Part shown: piece by piece, positions 63,207-64,000 of the stretch
Layout: each line of letters begins with the position of its first letter
How positions within the stretch are numbered: the first letter of the stretch is position 1
Source of the DNA: Prevotella denticola
GTDB taxonomy: Bacteria > Bacteroidota > Bacteroidia > Bacteroidales > Bacteroidaceae
Assembly: GCF_900454835.1 (NCBI RefSeq)
Contig: NZ_UGTM01000001.1
Span: forward strand, 124,501-188,500
Direction of reading: 5' to 3'
Length of the DNA: 64,000 nucleotides
Program-made: the position numbers and the translations under genes
The notes under the pieces: model-generated
What the model saw: the letters and a program-made list of their open reading frames with translations, nothing else
Database searches by the model: none
Told to the model about the DNA's origin: nothing

Positions 63207-64000
63207 ATGCAAACGGAAATATTAAGAATCATAGAAGGAGGCTTGGCGAACGATAGGCGTAAGATCTTGGCATACTCCAATAGGCTAGCCGATCGTTTAG
63301 AACGGAAAGGAGATACGGCATTATCTCGATGCATCCGTCAGAAATTGATTGAGGGTGTACCTCAAAATGCGGCTGTTGCAGATGCGGTTCGGATGGTGCC
63401 TCTCGATGCTGACAGTCGCTTGCAAATAGTGGAAGTCATCCCTTCAGATACAGAGCGACACAAGGTGATACTTGCAGAGAGTGTAGGTAGTCAAATTAAA
63501 GACTTTATCCAAATGGTTATCCATCGTGGGGATTTGGAACTTGCAGGTGTTAACATCAAGAAAACCCTGCTGTTGTATGGTCGTCCAGGTTGCGGAAAAA
63601 CCAGTATAGCGCACTATATCAGTGAGCAAACAGGGCTTCCTCTTGTGGTGGCTCGACTCGACGGGATAGTCTCATCTTTGCTTGGTAGTACAGCTAAGAA
63701 CATTCGTAAAATATTCGATTATGCGAGCAGTATCCCCTGCATTCTCTTTCTTGACGAGTTCGATGCTATTGCCAAAGCGCGTGATGATCAGCATGAACTG
63801 GGTGAACTCAAACGGGTCATCAACAGCTTGCTTCAAAATATTGATGCAATGCCGTCTGATCATGTGCTCATTGCTGCGACAAACCATGCTGAATTGTTGG
63901 ACAATGCAATTTGGCGTCGTTTTGTCCAAACAGTAGAAATAGGACTTCCAGAACAAACAGAGATTGAGGAAATGATTGATATATTCTCAGAGCCATTTAC
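63207..64000 (+). CDS. AAA+ ATPase, 3' truncated by window edge
   Basis: 264 residues visible, frame open to the end. A helical N-terminal region (about 1-95) is followed by an AAA+ core: Walker A LLYGRPGCGKTS (near 125), pore-loop region LDGIVSSLLGSTAKNIRKIF, Walker B CILFLDEFDA (near 182), sensor 1 IAATNHAELLD and an arginine-finger-like IWRRF. The form resembles ATPases that pair with subtilisin-like proteases in defence islands (IetAS type). The partner would be just beyond the window, so this is a prediction. Confidence 0.85.
   Translation, partial: MQTEILRIIEGGLANDRRKILAYSNRLADRLERKGDTALSRCIRQKLIEGVPQNAAVADAVRMVPLDADSRLQIVEVIPSDTERHKVILAESVGSQIKDFIQMVIHRGDLELAGVNIKKTLLLYGRPGCGKTSIAHYISEQTGLPLVVARLDGIVSSLLGSTAKNIRKIFDYASSIPCILFLDEFDAIAKARDDQHELGELKRVINSLLQNIDAMPSDHVLIAATNHAELLDNAIWRRFVQTVEIGLPEQTEIEEMIDIFSEPF

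Larger units (their letters stand above)
43491..64000. mobile_element. Integrative mobilisable element, unit 3 (left part)
   Basis: Starts at the second unit-end repeat and continues past the window. It has its own helicase, primase, MobC-like protein and relaxase, then the defence operon. No integrase is visible. In units 1 and 2 the integrase is at the right end, so this one should lie beyond base 64000. Whether the defence genes belong to the same element cannot be proven without its right end. Confidence 0.55.

Overview
The window is bacterial and fits the Bacteroidota, order Bacteroidales, probably a Prevotella-like organism. The reasons are a SusC/SusD pair, promoters of the Bacteroidota type (TTTG, about 20 bases, TAnnTTTG) before many genes, scarce Shine-Dalgarno sites, a fused SecDF, and mobilisable elements of the Bacteroides kind. 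The species cannot be fixed from the sequence alone.

Bases 1 to about 26,930 are ordinary, fairly GC-rich chromosome. In order: the end of secDF; a dihydrouridine synthase; a P1B zinc/cadmium-type ATPase; elongation factor P; ribosomal protein L34 (too short for a usual ORF list); a PASTA-RluD-Ddl cluster; an SPFH/Band-7 protein; a complete glycerol/glycerol-3-phosphate block (glpA, glpB, glpC, glpK, glpF) followed by an outer-membrane protein; an OxyR regulator; a SusD/SusC pair; and a mannose-1-phosphate guanylyltransferase. The intergenic spaces carry several repeat families, including a 22-bp tandem repeat found at two loci.

From a tRNA-Leu(CAA) at 26,847 onward the DNA is AT-rich and mobile. 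Three integrative units appear to have stacked at the 3' end of this tRNA. Unit 1 (26,930-39,637) has 13-bp attachment repeats at both ends, a tyrosine integrase, a MobV relaxase and a primase/helicase pair. Its cargo is a restriction-modification system in which one protein carries both a cytosine-5 and an adenine-N6 methyltransferase, next to an HNH nuclease. Unit 2 (39,638-43,490) is a remnant with a LytS/LytTR two-component pair, an outer-membrane protein and a broken integrase. Unit 3 starts at 43,491 and runs out of the window. It has a paralogous helicase/primase pair, a different relaxase, and a large defence cargo.

The main point of interest is a tightly packed minus-strand operon in unit 3 (62,881 down to 49,908). 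It encodes an XRE regulator, a cytosine-5 methyltransferase, a GHKL (MutL/MORC-like) ATPase, a Z1 helicase-like ATPase, a PD-(D/E)XK nuclease-like protein, an AIPR protein, an AlbA/Schlafen-like protein, an unrecognised protein, and a pentein (agmatine/peptidyl-arginine deiminase) enzyme. The first six resemble operons described computationally as MORC-type restriction systems. The last three extend them in a way I do not recognise. The deiminase is cut by an IS630 element; removing the element with one TA restores a 280-residue frame with all catalytic motifs. Divergently from this operon lies the start of an AAA+ ATPase gene that runs off the window and may begin a second defence module.
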